NCBI RefSeq assembly: GCF_001661265.1
Contig: NW_017566995.1
Coordinates: 372,001-436,000, forward strand
From: Saitoella complicata NRRL Y-17804
Taxonomy: Eukaryota; Ascomycota; Saitoellomycetes; Saitoellales; Saitoellaceae
Reading direction: 5' to 3'
Length of the DNA: 64,000 bases
Shown here piece by piece: positions 19,630 to 30,030 of the stretch. Position 1 is the stretch's first letter; every line of letters starts with the position of its first letter. Below the pieces are notes generated by a model, which searched no databases, was not told where the DNA came from, and was given only the letters and a program-made list of their open reading frames with translations. The translations under genes and the position numbers were made by a program.

Positions 19630-20649
19630 ATGTTCAACGACTCAATCGTCCACGGCGACCTCTCGCCAGATCCACCGCAATTGCTCCCCTTCATCTCCGA
19701 CAAGCTCCTTTCAATCTACCTCCCAATCATCGTCTACTGGGTATACTCCCTAGTATTCGAAGCCATCTCGTACCTCGAATGGCCATGTTTCGAGAAATAC
19801 AGACTGCATACACCCCTGGAACTGCGGCAACGGAACAAGGCGTCGCCAGGAGCTGTGTTTAGGGATGTGGTGGTACAGCAGCTCGTCCAGACGATCTGTG
19901 GACTGATTCTGATGAAGTTCGAGCCGGATAGGCCGAGTGTGGATGCCGTTGTGGAGAGGGCGCAGCTGGCTGCGAGGATGGTGAGGTACAATGTGGATGT
20001 GAAGAACGCGGCCGTCGCTTCGTTGGTGCTGCACGACTATGTGTTCCCGGCAGCACGGTTCGTGATCGCTATTACCGTTCTCGACACCTGGCAGTACTTT
20101 CTGCACCGCGCAATGCACCTCAACAAGTGGCTCTACCGCACTTTCCACTCTCGCCACCACCGATTGTACGTTCCCTATGCGTACGGTGCGCTTTACAACC
20201 ACCCTATCGAAGGACTCTTGCTCGACACCATCGGCGCTGGACTCGGATTCTTGGTTTCTGGCATGTCCGTCGGCGAGTCCGTCTTCTTCTTCACCTTTTC
20301 GACGCTGAAGACTGTCGACGATCACTGCGGTTATAACTTCCCCTGGGATCCTCTACAGATCTTCTTCCCCAACAACTCCCAATATCACGATATCCACCAC
20401 CAGAGCTACGGTATTAAGCGCAACTTTTCGCAGCCATACTTTACTTTCTGGGACAAGGTGCTAGGGACGCACATGAGCGCCGAGGAGATCCCGAAGAAGT
20501 TGAAGTTGACCAAGACTGGTGTCAAGGTGGAGAGTGAGGTTACTGTCACGGAAGTCGACTCTTCAAGTGAATCAAGTTCAACCGAAAAAGAGGAAACTGT
20601 CACGAGGAGAGTAACGAGGAGGCAAGCCGCTATGGCTGCCGCGTTGTGA
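19630..20649 (+). CDS. SUR2: Sphinganine C4-hydroxylase (fatty acid hydroxylase superfamily)
   Basis: ER membrane di-iron enzyme that hydroxylates dihydrosphingosine at C4 to phytosphingosine. Single exon, 339 residues, close to the family's usual 340-350. Hydrophobic segments lie at residues ~18-45 and ~133-155. The histidine boxes are in order: HRAMH (159-163), HSRHH (173-177) and HDIHH (253-257), with YAYGALYNHPIEG and HCGYNFPWDPLQ between them as in SUR2 orthologues. The last ~50 residues are acidic and serine-rich, ending in an arginine-rich patch. The start is an ATG after a clean leader. It acts two steps after LCB2, which is in this window. Confidence 0.95.
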   Translation: MFNDSIVHGDLSPDPPQLLPFISDKLLSIYLPIIVYWVYSLVFEAISYLEWPCFEKYRLHTPLELRQRNKASPGAVFRDVVVQQLVQTICGLILMKFEPDRPSVDAVVERAQLAARMVRYNVDVKNAAVASLVLHDYVFPAARFVIAITVLDTWQYFLHRAMHLNKWLYRTFHSRHHRLYVPYAYGALYNHPIEGLLLDTIGAGLGFLVSGMSVGESVFFFTFSTLKTVDDHCGYNFPWDPLQIFFPNNSQYHDIHHQSYGIKRNFSQPYFTFWDKVLGTHMSAEEIPKKLKLTKTGVKVESEVTVTEVDSSSESSSTEKEETVTRRVTRRQAAMAAAL

Positions 20650-20941
20650 TTCCGCCTTTTTTTTTATTCAATCATTTATCGTTATGGGCTAATCTTTCGT
20701 ATTGCAATTCGGATTGGGGCATATTCGGGATGGTATTGTTTGGTCGTTTGTTCTGTTGTTTTCTCTTCCCCAACTTTCGTTCAGTCCTTTTATAATTTGT
20801 TCCCACGCGTGCATTGTCCAGGATCAGGATTGCGCAAGAATGATATCACCTTGCTGATCTGTAAAGATATATAAACCTTGATTTGTCCACCGAATCTCCA
20901 ACGATCCCAACTTATTTTCTCATCTACTAACACGATTCATC

Positions 20942-21564
20942 ATGGCCGTCGGAGGTTTGTTTGCCTTCATGTCGCCTTGAATCTCACGCTGAACAATGAG
21001 GTGAACAGGAGCTACCAACGCTGATGCCGTCCAGCCCGGACAACCATTCCACCCATCCAACCAGAGCACAAACAACAACCCTCCTTCTACCCACCAGATC
21101 GGAACTGCCAATGACGGTATCCAGACGAACGCTGTGAAGGTCTTGCCCGCAGGCACTTCTGCCAATGACCCGGTATGTTCACACGCCCCCCAACACTGAT
21201 GTCCGGGACATGGCTGCTGACAAGAGGAACTTTATAGGAACACACCTTCCAACCCAACCCCAACGCAACCGAAACCGGCACCATCCCCCGCGGCGCCGAA
21301 GACACCGACCGCCCCACCTCCACCTCCGCCCTCGACACCTTCCCCGACACCACCTCCAAGGACTTGACATCCGGTCTTGGCCAGCCTGTTCAAGGCCAGA
21401 GTTCTCGCGAGCTTCATACCGCCAAGAACCGACCCACTAACAAGAAGGAGGGAACGGGGTTGGCTGGTGTTGGACGTGGTGAGGCGGCGAGGAATGTGCA
21501 GGAGGTTGTTGGGCCGAATCAGGATGCGCACCATAACTCGGCGAACAAGTTGCACTCCATCTAA
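20942..21564 (+). CDS. Small disordered hydrophilic protein, function unknown
   Basis: Three exons (20942-20954, 21009-21172, 21238-21564) with introns of 54 bp and 65 bp encode 167 residues; both junctions keep the frame. The protein begins MAVGGATNADAVQPGQ and ends QDAHHNSANKLHSI. It has no signal peptide, membrane segment or cysteine, and is rich in Asn, Thr, Pro, Gly and Gln, so it is probably disordered. I do not recognise the family; small hydrophilic stress- or development-related fungal proteins look similar. Evidence for a real gene is the good ATG context (ATCATGGCC) after a pyrimidine-rich leader, consensus splice sites and consistent codon use. Preceding it, near 20865-20880, is an AT-rich stretch (AGATATATAAAC) that could be a TATA box. 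Confidence 0.68.
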
Positions 21565-21701
21565 GTTCAAGGGAGCGTGTATGATATTTAAGGCGTGTAC
21601 GAATATGAAGAAAGGGGATGTTATGTGATGTAGCATTCATTGCATGTAAGTGTTGCGACACCATGTCTGCCTTCGCTAGATATGAATGGAAACGATGAAA
21701 T

Positions 21702-22408
21702 CTATGACTTTTCCTCCTCCGTGTTGAATATCTTGCTAAAGATGATCGCGTCCACCAGCTTGTCCTGCCCTTTTAGACGACCTGCTCCGGGCACGCGACC
21801 GACTCTCTCGAAACCATGTGAATCCCAGATCCTCAAACTTGAAACGTTGGTCTCGAAGACGAGGTTGAAGATGGATTGTCGGTAGCCCTGTAAACGAATG
21901 GTTAGCCAGATCTGTAAGAAGATCGGACGGGATTGCTCACCAGTTTGGGGGCATAGTGCTCAAATGCATCAGCCAACACATGAGCATTGCCCATTCCTCG
22001 TCCAGCATGCGGGACCAAGAATCCGGCATTGCACACATGTGAACATCTCCCAGGATAATTGGGTTTGATGTAAAATGTCCCCAGTACATTGGCCGCCCAA
22101 TCGAATTCCGCCTGGGGGTCCTGAGGAGGAAGGTTCTTGAACAACACCACACAGAATGTACCAAACCAATATGCGCCAAAGGCCTCAGGCGTAAATGGGC
22201 TCTCCATCGGATACGTGTCACCTCGTTCAATCTCGTCGTTCATCTCCCGTGACAGTAATTTGACTAGCGCTTTCGGCGGGACAGGATTGCTGGGGTGGAA
22301 TGGCACAATATACCCCTTCCCTGACACCTCATAACTTTTGATGAGGCTCAGATCCACCGGCTTTGCAGGGATCAATGGCGATGAGGGGTCTTCGAGGATT
22401 GCTGGCAT
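21702..22408 (-). CDS. Mpr1-type GNAT N-acetyltransferase
   Basis: GCN5-related acetyltransferase matching yeast Mpr1, which acetylates the toxic proline analogue azetidine-2-carboxylate and helps limit oxidative stress linked to proline metabolism. Two exons (21941-22408, 21702-21887) with a 53-bp intron at 21888-21940 (GGCTAACC branch) encode 217 residues; the junction reads YAPKL/GYRQSIFNLVFE. The diagnostic stretch LGTFYIKPNYPGRCSHVCN is followed by the acetyl-CoA loop GRGMGNAHVLA, then NVSSLRIWDSHGFERVGRVP and a C-terminal GRLKGQDKLVDAIIFSK. The substrate in this organism is inferred only from similarity. Confidence 0.83.
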
Positions 22409-22654
22409 GGACGGTCGGTATGGAGACGGTCATTCGCGACCCGCGTACGTCAGGCTCAACCTTAACCTTATCGATATCGGGTGACGCGGAAGAAGGTGAA
22501 CATAGTCGAAGTGATCAAATGTAATGTAAAAGCCAAAAAGACTTAGCTATTGTAATAGATAGATGCTTGTAATATGAATGTTAGTATGCTTGTCGAAATG
22601 AACGCCGTGTGAAACCCCACGCCTCCTCCTCATTGCTCATGATCGTGTATGCTA

Positions 22655-24721
22655 TCAAACGCCGATGCTTCCCCGTTCAATCGGGTGTTTCTTCCTTGCG
22701 TCCTGTAAAGCCACGAGTGCTTTTCCAATACCAGGCAAATCTCCCAATAAACCAACATGACCTCGGTCTGACAACACCCGCTCTACAGGCTTGAATCCCT
22801 TTGGCATTTGCGATGATTTTGCGGTGACAACCCCATCACCTCTCGCATAAATATAGTCGCTGAAGTTCCCTTCAAGAATCCCTCGTTCACCATCAACCCT
22901 TGTACCAATAACAGTGGGGAGAGCCTTGCTGTATAAAATTGCGAATGGTGGATATCGACTGGCATTTTCCGGGTTGTACGAACGTACCACCTTCAAGAAC
23001 TCGTGAGTCTCCTCGAGTGTTCTCTTGAGGTAAGGCACAGTTTCCGCGAGGATATGCGAGCAAGGGGGTGCCCGTACATCGTCATCGGAACTCCTTCCAC
23101 CCATCTCCGGTGCAAAGCCCTCGCCCGTCATTTTCGCCGCTGCATTGGACGGTGCAAGGGCGGAAACGTTGGTAGTGGAGGTTGTAACGTTTGATTCTGA
23201 GCTTTCTGGGCCGTCAAAATTGTTTCTCTCTCCGTCAAGCGGAGGGTGACATTCGCAAGCGGCAGGATTCATATCACAATGGAAATTGTCGATGTCTTGC
23301 CGACGGTGGCTCATGTTAACAGAAGGTGCCAAACCGTAATACGCCCAAGTTCTCCAGTCGAAAAAGTTCACACGGATCTCTTTCTCCTCTTCACCAGATT
23401 TGTCCACGAAGCATCGACCGTTCTCTGGCAGGAAGACATACGAGCTCCGGAAGCTAAAGTTGACAGAAGCTCGCAATAAACTCTTGTTGTTCAAGACGAC
23501 GTCTCCATGCCGTAGAGGACCGAGGATGTTGATACAGTGTGAAAAGGGCGTGCCGCAATAGAGAACGCCAGCAAACAGCTCCGGTCTGGTCTGTACAGCA
23601 TAGTGCGTAACGAGGCCACCCATTGAATGACAAATGACAGTTGCTCCCTGTGGATAGCTACCATACCTGTTGTTGCATGGCAGTGACTCGAGAAACGCGA
23701 TGAGCTTCTTTGCTGATCGTAGAGACGACAGTCGCCAGTCATATCCCCATTCATGAACCCGAATATGACCTTTCTTTTCCTGTCGTCTCAACTTTCGCAG
23801 TAACCTTCGACTCATATCCACGGGTCCAATATGGTCGATTGTCCCTTCGGGATGTATGCGGCGCTCTTCTTCATCTTCATCCTCCTCGTGGAGCCCAATG
23901 CCGATATCAACGCCATTATGTTTCTTCGGTCCAAGCAATGCCTCGCCCATAGGCACCCAAACACGTCTGTCAGCCTGGGCATCCCTCAATCTTGATCCTC
24001 TGTAACCGCCCAGGACGACAACATCTCCTCTCAACTCGCTATAAGGATTGTAACTGTTCCGCTGCAGCAAGCCGGCTCCCGGTACCAGTCCATTCAAAGA
24101 TTCCTTGAGCGCCTTTAAGCGGGTATTCACTCGCTTTCCAGGAATAATTTCCAGAATATCGGGTTCGTATCTTTCCGGGTCACTCTCCTCGTGGGGTGGC
24201 ACACTCCACGGATCCACCGGAGCTTCGTCTCCAGCACCGGATATGTTTCTCGAGTTCCTCTCAGATGACGAATCAGACATAGGTGAGTGAGGGCCATTTG
24301 AGTCTTCTCCATAATCTGGCATTCCAAAGCTCCATCTTGAATGATTCTCGACAGCAAGTGGTTGCAAGTTCCAGTAGGACAATGATTGGTGATGTCTCAT
24401 AACATCGTCCTCGCCTTCTTCGTCGTCTGAGAATGCAAGTGGAGAAGACGTCCCGGAATTCATCCTCTTTTGCGATGTTTTTGCTGAATGTGAATCAGAT
24501 AATGGTGAAATCACACTCTCGGTGCGTCGAGGGGGTTTGTGATCTCGGTCGAGGGACGATCGCTGGGAGCGCACACGGTCGGACTCTTCGAATATCGATT
24601 CTGCTTCGGCTCCATCTGGCGACAAGGTAATGTCTTCAACACCGGCGTCCAAGGATTTCCCGGTCGTCTTGCCGCGCCTTACTCGTGGAAAAAGCTTGCG
24701 GAGCGAATCGGTGGAGACCAT
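22655..24721 (-). CDS. Lipase-like alpha/beta hydrolase
   Basis: Single exon, 688 residues. The first ~200 residues are charged, serine-rich and probably disordered. The hydrolase starts near DVVVLGGYRGSRLRDAQ, followed by an acidic insertion (HEEDEDEEERR) and HEWGYDWRLS. The nucleophile elbow is ICHSMGGLVTHYA, with LFAGVLYCGTPFSH after it, as in LCAT-like and other lipases. Near the C terminus ARGDGVVTAKSSQMP and DRGHVGLLGD supply likely Asp and His members of the triad. No signal peptide or transmembrane segment is seen, so a cytosolic or peripheral lipid esterase is plausible. The lipid substrate is not known. It is conserved in appearance with large uncharacterised ascomycete hydrolases. 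Confidence 0.78.
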   Translation of the reverse strand: MVSTDSLRKLFPRVRRGKTTGKSLDAGVEDITLSPDGAEAESIFEESDRVRSQRSSLDRDHKPPRRTESVISPLSDSHSAKTSQKRMNSGTSSPLAFSDDEEGEDDVMRHHQSLSYWNLQPLAVENHSRWSFGMPDYGEDSNGPHSPMSDSSSERNSRNISGAGDEAPVDPWSVPPHEESDPERYEPDILEIIPGKRVNTRLKALKESLNGLVPGAGLLQRNSYNPYSELRGDVVVLGGYRGSRLRDAQADRRVWVPMGEALLGPKKHNGVDIGIGLHEEDEDEEERRIHPEGTIDHIGPVDMSRRLLRKLRRQEKKGHIRVHEWGYDWRLSSLRSAKKLIAFLESLPCNNRYGSYPQGATVICHSMGGLVTHYAVQTRPELFAGVLYCGTPFSHCINILGPLRHGDVVLNNKSLLRASVNFSFRSSYVFLPENGRCFVDKSGEEEKEIRVNFFDWRTWAYYGLAPSVNMSHRRQDIDNFHCDMNPAACECHPPLDGERNNFDGPESSESNVTTSTTNVSALAPSNAAAKMTGEGFAPEMGGRSSDDDVRAPPCSHILAETVPYLKRTLEETHEFLKVVRSYNPENASRYPPFAILYSKALPTVIGTRVDGERGILEGNFSDYIYARGDGVVTAKSSQMPKGFKPVERVLSDRGHVGLLGDLPGIGKALVALQDARKKHPIERGSIGV

Positions 24722-25158
24722 GGTGAATGCTACAGCTCAACGGGATGACGAAAAAAGTCAAAGCAATGGACGTATGCTCTCCCTATGGTGTTCTATGTGG
24801 TGGTAGCATACATTCCCAAGGGTCCAGCCAGTCGGCGTATTCGTACACCCCGTGGACGTTTTCGGCGCGCGGAAGCAACGGCACACCCGGATCTGCAACA
24901 TGACATCTACACTCCTGGCGTCGGGCCGTCGGCAATTCTACCTCGGAACACGAGCACGGGCACTGTGAGAAAAATGATGAACCTTGTAATTGAAATTGCG
25001 ATTGCGATTGGTCTGCACAGCGGACAATATCGTTTTGAGTACACAAGGCAGAAAGTAAATGCTAATAGAATCCGATCCATAGCACATATGCATGCAAATC
25101 AGCCGATGGAAATAAAAAGAAAAGTGCGCCGTAGAGTATCCTTCGAGCATCTGCAACG
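24722..25158. other. Intergenic between the hydrolase gene and BNI4
   Basis: Contains the hydrolase leader and the 3' flank of the Bni4-like gene. AT-rich around 24970-25130. No gene is seen. Confidence 0.5.
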
Positions 25159-27618
25159 TTAGAAGAAGTGCGTGTACACCTAGGCCAGTAGTCGTTAGTA
25201 GCAATTCTGCATAGGTGGTTCTGAAACAAGGCTTACTCTTGATTGCTCGTGAACCATCATCTCATCCATCTTGAAAGCGTTCAACTCCTCCTTGATCCGT
25301 TGTGCCAAAATAGGCGTCAGTCGAGCGCATGTAGCAATCTCACCGCGACGATCATACTCCGTCGCATGCCACGTATCAAACACCGTGATCTGCGGTGCAA
25401 ACTTGATCCTCGCTGATGGACCTCTGTTGCCAGGTGTCATAGGCGCAGCCACAGCGGCGGCATACGAGATGGGAAACTTGGCGGATTTCGCAGGGCTCGA
25501 GGCTGTTGAATTCGTTTCAGATGGCGCGGGCGATCCAAATGCCAGACGTGGACCAGCATCAATGTTTGGAAGTGCACTGAAAGATGTCGGCGGATCCGCG
25601 AGTGTAATCGTCAAATCAGACTCATTCGAATGAGCAGTGAGTGAGGGAGGCACACTCGACGGCGTTGCAGCATGTTGACCAAAAGAAGTCCCCTTCAAGC
25701 CATACGGATCGTCGACATTCTTCAAGATACCCCTTGGTATGGCGCCGTTCCGTTGTCTTGATGCGATGTACCCATTCTCTTCCGCGTTTACGCCAGAGAC
25801 CGTATTCCCAGGCTGCAACTCGGATGGCATTGCTCGTTCTCCCAACATCAAACTCTTTCGTCGATCTGTCGAAGACTCCTCGCCCTCCTCCCCGGCTTCC
25901 TCCGCGAGCGAAGCAAGTCCAGGTCTTCCTTCATCATCGTCAACAAAACTCGGAAAGTGAGTCCCGCCCCCAGTAACATCATGTGGGTCAACATTTACTC
26001 CCTCAAGGTGACCATGACCGACAACCGGTCCCTTCGATGCTTCCGCAACGTATTCATCGATAGCACTCATTTCCTTGTTCTTCTCTTTACTTGATCCCTT
26101 ACGGAAGATGTTCAACCCACGCTTCATTCCCTTCCCCATCTTGCGTAAAACCACCGATGCACTAGACGCGGTGGATGAAATGGAAAGGTTATCGGTAGAC
26201 CCAGACGCACGTCCACCCTGTGCATACAACCCTCGAGAAGGAAGATTTGTTGCGGCACCGAAGTCATCGGTAGTGTATGCAGAGTCTCTAGATGTCTTCA
26301 ACGCTGATGCAGACGAAAACGAAAGCGCTCGCCTCAGGCGAGACTTCAGGGTCTTGGATGAGGCTTTTTCAAACGGCAAAGGGGTTGCAGTGCGAACAAC
26401 CGCTTCAGCAGGCGCTGGTGCAGCAACGGGCGACTCGAGCACAGACAGTGGCGGCGCGGACACTTGAGAAGTAGTGGGTGCGGGGGGACGTGCTGGGGTC
26501 GTTTCCGGTGACCGAACAGGAGAGGATGGAGGCGATGGAAGGTGGTTCTGAGCCAAAGGACTGGGCTTGCGCAAATCCGGTACATTTTGGTTGGGTTGCT
26601 CTTCAAATTTAGCTTCACTCGATCCTTGTTCGGCGGTTTCAGTGATATGATTGGTCGAAGGACTGGACCGTGGCATACTCGGTCCGGGGTTAGGAGCCGG
26701 TGCAGTGCCAGAATCCTGCCTCAATAAGACAGGCGGACGTGCGATGATTGATGCTGTGGCTATCTTCGTTGCCGCCGCCGTCTTCACCTCGCCTTCTGAC
26801 GCTGACCCACGCCGCCCGCCTGTCGTCGGAGGAGCACTTCGATCCATACTTACTCGCTTAATACTACTCGGCGTACCGGGAAGTTGATTGGGTTTCTTCA
26901 TGGGGCTCGGGCTCCTCCTTGTCGGAGAACCGTTTCCAGAAGCAGAAGTTCTGTAGGGCCTTGGTGGATATTGCGGCAACGCATCGAGACTCTGGCTCCG
27001 CGGTGGCAACCCCCTCTGTTTTATATTTGTACTCGCCGATGGAACACCTGCTAAAGCATGCATATCCGTGTTTGTAGCCTGTCTGGGAGGATTCCCAGGA
27101 CGCGGCGACTGCCTCTGAGGAGATCCATCAGCACTCCCAGGGCGAGCAAAGTTCCCTCCGGCATAATCAGGCATAGGAAGCGTAAAGTCGGAAATATTCA
27201 TCGTCGAGAACGGTCTTTGGTTCTGTGACAATCGTCGAGGCTTTAGTGGTAGGTTCTCGATACCATCAAAATCTTCCCAACGACGATTTCCAGAGGGAAC
27301 GTCGTTAGAAGAGTAGTTCCGAGTGAGTGGACGCGGCGGGAGGCCATTTGTACTCGGAACGTTGTTGCTGCCACCGAGGGTGCTTCTCTGGGGTGACGCC
27401 GGACTGTACGGTGATGCTTCACCTGCTGCTTGCCGTACAGCGAATTCGGCGTTCGCTTGTCGTTGCTGAAGAAAACCACCCTGTCTAGGCGGTGTCATGT
27501 TGCCTGATCGAGCGGATGCCGCCGATCCTGGACGTGAAGCTGAAGCTGGGACTTGGAGCGGTGCAGTCGATGCTTGAGCGGCTGTCCAGGTGTGGGCATT
27601 CTGCATTATGGTGGCCAT
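25159..27618 (-). CDS. BNI4: Bni4-like bud-neck/septum scaffold, PP1-binding
   Basis: In yeast Bni4 ties protein phosphatase 1 (Glc7) and chitin synthase III to the septin ring. Two exons: 25237-27618 and a 21-bp terminal exon at 25159-25179, joined across a 57-bp intron (25180-25236, TACTAAC branch). The protein is 800 residues. Most of it is disordered, Ser/Pro-rich and full of basic-proline patches (residues 1-420). The conserved tail starts ARIKFAPQITVFDTWHA, where RIKF fits the PP1 RVxF consensus. EYDRRGEIATCARLTPILA and RIKEELNAFKMDEMMVHEQ follow. Splicing gives the ending SRVYTHFF, the known Bni4 C terminus; reading through the intron would lose it. The start is the first ATG. Confidence 0.85.
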
Positions 27619-28095
27619 GTTGGCAGTGAATGTATGCTAGTTGAATGCAGTACGGAAGGCGTCGGAGAGGTTTGGGAAGAGTGTTACCGTAAAATGTGAC
27701 GACTCAAAGTGCCGTCAGGGATGAATGCTGTGTGATATCGGCAATAAAGTTCACCGGCAAGCCGAAAATCCCGGAAAAGTCAGGGGTGTGACGGGATGAA
27801 CCGTGAATGCCAGTTGTTACGCCGTTGAGTGAGCGACTTCTGGACGGTCTCTCTTAAGCGTTTCCGTCGTCTGTTTTCGTCTGGTCCAACGTCAACAGGG
27901 TCCAGGCAGACTCGTTGGCTCTACTGGGTGGAGGGCCGTAATCGCACACGCCACACTTACAGTACTGTAGTCGCGCTCCAGCGGTTCTATGCAGCGCAGC
28001 ATGCAACATTTGAAGACGGAGAGGACAATTTTTTGAAAAAGAGCAAAGTTCATTCAAGGATCTTTTCTAATTGCAAGGTCAGATACACAGCAAAC
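27619..28095. promoter_or_regulatory. Shared intergenic region of BNI4 and the CCHC gene
   Basis: 477 bp between divergent start codons. The frame of the right-hand gene is open upstream of its ATG, but only from a GTG codon and without conserved residues. No other gene is seen. Confidence 0.5.
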
Positions 28096-28830
28096 ATGAC
28101 TCGCATCACCAAAATGGGCGGTCGCAGGACCCACCTTGAAGCCTCCTCCTTCGTCTCAAAGCCCCTCGTCTCCTCCAAACGAGCCCTACCCGAAGATTCA
28201 ACGACATACGAACAAGCCGTGGGTACTGGAGATGCGGAAGGACCCCGTCCCAAAGGCAAGTCCGAGCATCGAAGAATACGGCGTATCAAGGAAAGACAAA
28301 CAGGCAAGCCATGCTACGCCTGCAGACAATTCGGCCACAAAGCCCAAGACTGCCCAAATACAGCCCTGGAAGGCGAAGCAGGCGTCGCAGTTGCAAAACC
28401 AACCGGAAGTATCTGCTACCGCTGCGGCGCCTCCGACCACTCCCTCTCGGGCTGCCGTAAGCGTGGTCCACTCCAATTCGCCACCTGCTTCATCTGCAAG
28501 AAAACCGGACACCTCACCTCGACATGTCCCGACAACCCGAACGGGCTGTACCCGCGAGGAGGTTGCTGCAAGATTTGTGAAAGTAAGCAGCATTTGGTGA
28601 AGGATTGCCCGCAGAGGGAGGAGGTGCAAAGAGGAGGTGTGGTGGGGATGGTTACGAGTGCGGATGGGGGGGCGGATGAGGATGATTTTCACGAGATGGC
28701 GAGGGCGATGCAGAAACCGAAGAAGAGACATGCACCGGTGGAGAGTACTGGTGCTGGTGCACCTATTCCGGTGGCAAGGCCTGCGGCTGGGGCACCGGCT
28801 GCGAAGAAGAAGAAAGTTGTTGCATTTTGA
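28096..28830 (+). CDS. ZCCHC9-like nucleolar protein with four CCHC zinc knuckles
   Basis: Orthologue-like match to ZCCHC9, a nucleic-acid-binding protein of the nucleolus. Single exon, 244 residues from the first ATG (MTRITKMGGRR). A basic N terminus ends in RRIRRIKERQ. Four CX2CX4HX4C knuckles follow: CYACRQFGHKAQDC, CYRCGASDHSLSGC, CFICKKTGHLTSTC and CKICESKQHLVKDC. CPDNPNGLYPRGGCCK between knuckles 3 and 4 is the stretch most characteristic of ZCCHC9, and the protein ends KKKKVVAF, like the KVVNF end of the animal protein. It is not a retroelement Gag: knuckle number, spacing and the flanking host sequence fit ZCCHC9. Confidence 0.88.
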   Translation: MTRITKMGGRRTHLEASSFVSKPLVSSKRALPEDSTTYEQAVGTGDAEGPRPKGKSEHRRIRRIKERQTGKPCYACRQFGHKAQDCPNTALEGEAGVAVAKPTGSICYRCGASDHSLSGCRKRGPLQFATCFICKKTGHLTSTCPDNPNGLYPRGGCCKICESKQHLVKDCPQREEVQRGGVVGMVTSADGGADEDDFHEMARAMQKPKKRHAPVESTGAGAPIPVARPAAGAPAAKKKKVVAF

Positions 28831-29106
28831 GCTTGAGGGTCTGAACCTGAAATAGGGACGTTAAGGTGAAGGAGTACGGGGTTGCATTTCCGGCATATTT
28901 TACCAGTTGCATACATGCTATGTTTCCATCTATTTGAATTGTAATGTTCGTATTCGTTCCCGTCCCGTCCCGTCTATCTTAAAGAATGTGTAACGCCTAA
29001 CCGTCATAGAACCCAGGCGCCAGGCCAAAAGAATGTGATGTATGCTTAACTCGATCTGTGTGAAAAGAATGTCCCGTAATAATAATAATATCGTGTCATC
29101 GCCCTC

Positions 29107-30030
29107 TCATCCTTCCCGCTCTCGGAAATTACCGGTCCATGAATGGTTACCAGCTGCGGGTTGCGGAACTGTCAAGCTTCGGCCGTGCGTTTCATTTGCA
29201 CCTCTGTATCCTCGACCTCCTTCTCTCAAACCATCACTGTTGTGGATTGGCATCACGCCAACTGAAGGCAACTTGGGCGTTTCTGCATTGAGCCCGCGAT
29301 CCATGAAATCGAACCCCGAGTGCATGAAATTGTTCGAAGTGCCCTGTCTTCCGAACTTCGGCCTGGCGGTAACTGTCGGGTTCCACAGATCTTCACCGGC
29401 CTTTTCATTCTTGAGTGATGAGCTGTTTGAGCGAACTCTCGAAAGACGTTTCCTACGCCAAAGGAAGATTCCGCAACCGATGAGGATCATGGCGACAACC
29501 ACGGCAACGATGGTACCTGCAATGATGGGGGTTTTGTTGGTTGTACTTGAGGAGGTGGACAGTGTCGTCAAGCTGTTTTGCTCCGAGGAGCTGAGTGCGC
29601 CGGAAGAAATGGCGGTCGACGAAGGGAGGTGTGTTGACGTAGATGTAACGGTAACGACGAGGTCCTCTGTAGGCGCACTCGAAGAAGTTGTCGTGGCAGA
29701 AGTGGAAGCCGCTGTAGTCGTAGATATCGTGACAGTGGGCAAATCTAGTGATGATGAAGTAGACGTAAACGCGACAGTGTCAACAGCACTGTCAACAGCA
29801 AGCGCCGTAGCTGTCAAACTGGTGCTGGTTGGCACCGTAATGACGGAGGACAGAGTAGCGTCAACGGTCGGCGTCGTCTCCAATGAGGTGGTTAAAACCG
29901 CTTGCACCAGAGTAGTTGTAGCTGAGGAAGACTTGGCGGTAGTAGTGCTGTTCGACACGGGCATCGCCTGAGGCAACGCAGTCGCCGAAGTCGCGATCAA
30001 CGCGAGAAAACATAGCTGGATGATCCACAT
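29107..30030 (-). CDS. Ser/Thr-rich single-pass membrane protein, sensor- or mucin-like
   Basis: Single exon, 307 residues. A signal peptide (MWIIQLCFLALIATSATAL) is followed by ~145 residues made mostly of Ser, Thr, Ala and Val, expected to be heavily O-mannosylated. One transmembrane helix (IIAGTIVAVVVAMILIGCGI) comes next, then a basic stop-transfer WRRKRLSRVR and a ~115-residue cytosolic tail. This is the architecture of fungal wall-stress sensors (Mid2/Wsc) and related mucins, but there is no WSC or CFEM domain and no cysteine-rich head. Function is therefore only suggested by architecture. Confidence 0.8.
   Translation of the reverse strand: MWIIQLCFLALIATSATALPQAMPVSNSTTTAKSSSATTTLVQAVLTTSLETTPTVDATLSSVITVPTSTSLTATALAVDSAVDTVAFTSTSSSLDLPTVTISTTTAASTSATTTSSSAPTEDLVVTVTSTSTHLPSSTAISSGALSSSEQNSLTTLSTSSSTTNKTPIIAGTIVAVVVAMILIGCGIFLWRRKRLSRVRSNSSSLKNEKAGEDLWNPTVTARPKFGRQGTSNNFMHSGFDFMDRGLNAETPKLPSVGVMPIHNSDGLREGGRGYRGANETHGRSLTVPQPAAGNHSWTGNFREREG

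Noticed and set aside
9651-20649. Sphingolipid gene cluster (LCB2 and SUR2)
   Set aside because: They are 8 kb apart with unrelated genes (CUL4, AIM3, HEM15) between and no shared promoter.
28096-28830. Retroelement Gag because of CCHC knuckles
   Set aside because: Four knuckles with ZCCHC9-specific linker and C terminus; no neighbouring retroelement parts.
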